64,000 bases of DNA. Origin: GCA-2718035 sp964435285. GTDB lineage: Bacteria; Bacteroidota; Bacteroidia; Flavobacteriales; TMED113. Position 1 is the stretch's first letter, and each line of letters begins with the position of its first letter. Shown in pieces: positions 63,950 through 64,000 of this stretch. Location of the stretch: contig CAYSYA010000006.1 in NCBI GenBank assembly GCA_964435285.1, positions 59,907 through 123,906 on the forward strand, in the 5' to 3' direction. Position numbers and translations under genes: made by a program. Under the pieces are notes generated by a model. It saw only the letters and a program-made list of their open reading frames with translations, made no database searches and was not told where the DNA came from.

Positions 63950-64000
63950 CCGATGTAGCTCAGCTGGCTAGAGCAGCTGATTTGTAATCAGCAGGTCGTG
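63949..64000 (+). tRNA. tRNA-Thr (anticodon TGT), 3' part beyond window
   Basis: Acceptor strand GCCGATG, D-arm GCTC/GAGC with the AGCTGGCTA loop, and anticodon arm GCTGA-TTTGTAA-TCAGC give anticodon TGT (Thr, reads ACA). The variable loop begins and the window ends before the T-arm. In Flavobacteriia this is usually the first tRNA of a cluster in front of tuf. Confidence 0.93.

Noticed and set aside
1..64000. CRISPR arrays, insertion sequences, rRNA genes
   Set aside because: No regularly spaced repeats, transposase motifs or rRNA sequence were seen on either strand.

Overview
The window is a stretch of chromosome from a very AT-rich member of the Bacteroidota, most likely an uncultivated marine Flavobacteriales. 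The evidence is type IX secretion (T9SS) parts and cargo, DUF1573 and DUF3276 proteins, a fused SecDF, GlnII-type glutamine synthetase, a sodium-pumping NADH dehydrogenase (Nqr) operon, and promoters of the Bacteroidetes form TTTG-N19-TAnnTTTG in place of sigma70-like ones. Shine-Dalgarno sites are essentially absent. Coding density is very high. Spacers are short, several convergent pairs share stop-codon bases, and no gene-free stretch exceeds 300 bases. No phage, insertion sequence, CRISPR array or rRNA gene was seen.

Layout. 1-4.8 kb: a DUF7935-like membrane protein faces a minus-strand run of leucine dehydrogenase, nusB, DUF1573 lipoprotein, yajC, YbbR and coaE. 4.9-7.3 kb: ABC exporter, DUF3276 protein and, on the minus strand, the SRP RNA. 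7.3-13.8 kb: DUF4199-like protein, two glycosyltransferases, a MORN-like repeat protein, a nitronate monooxygenase and a pair of M16 peptidases. 13.9-19.8 kb: guaB, two parvulin-type periplasmic chaperones and a MoxR ATPase. 19.8-27 kb (minus): meaB, a one-gene methylmalonyl-CoA mutase, ftsB/divIC, pruA and a T9SS plug protein. 27.1-34.1 kb: nqrABCDEF and apbE, followed on the other strand by a small Cys-rich membrane protein that resembles NqrM. 34.1-37.9 kb: murB, two glycosyltransferases and ftsE. 38-49.5 kb: gyrB, mdh, secDF and tatA on the plus strand, with two large secreted T9SS cargo proteins placed between them on the minus strand. 49.6-56 kb: glnA (GlnII), a PorE-like OmpA protein, purM-like, prfA and pyrF. 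56-61.5 kb: an APC permease with universal-stress domains divergent from a membrane-anchored RCK_C protein, then rfbD and an alanine/sodium symporter with an extra N-terminal domain. 61.5-64 kb: acyl-CoA dehydrogenase, rpsU, xerC and the 5' part of tRNA-Thr, which runs off the window.

Taken together this is mostly core genome with a sodium-based energy economy (Nqr pump, Na+/alanine symporter), amino-acid and propionate catabolism (leucine dehydrogenase, P5C dehydrogenase, methylmalonyl-CoA mutase, acyl-CoA dehydrogenase), envelope biogenesis and T9SS-dependent surface proteins. I did not find an obvious new defence or mobile system. The best candidates for something unusual are the MutA-MutB fusion, the APC-USP/RCK_C divergent pair, the Nqr maturation features (NqrM-like protein, altered flavinylation motifs), the symporter with an added periplasmic domain, and several inverted repeats in leaders (gyrB, glnA, DUF4199, tRNA-Thr).
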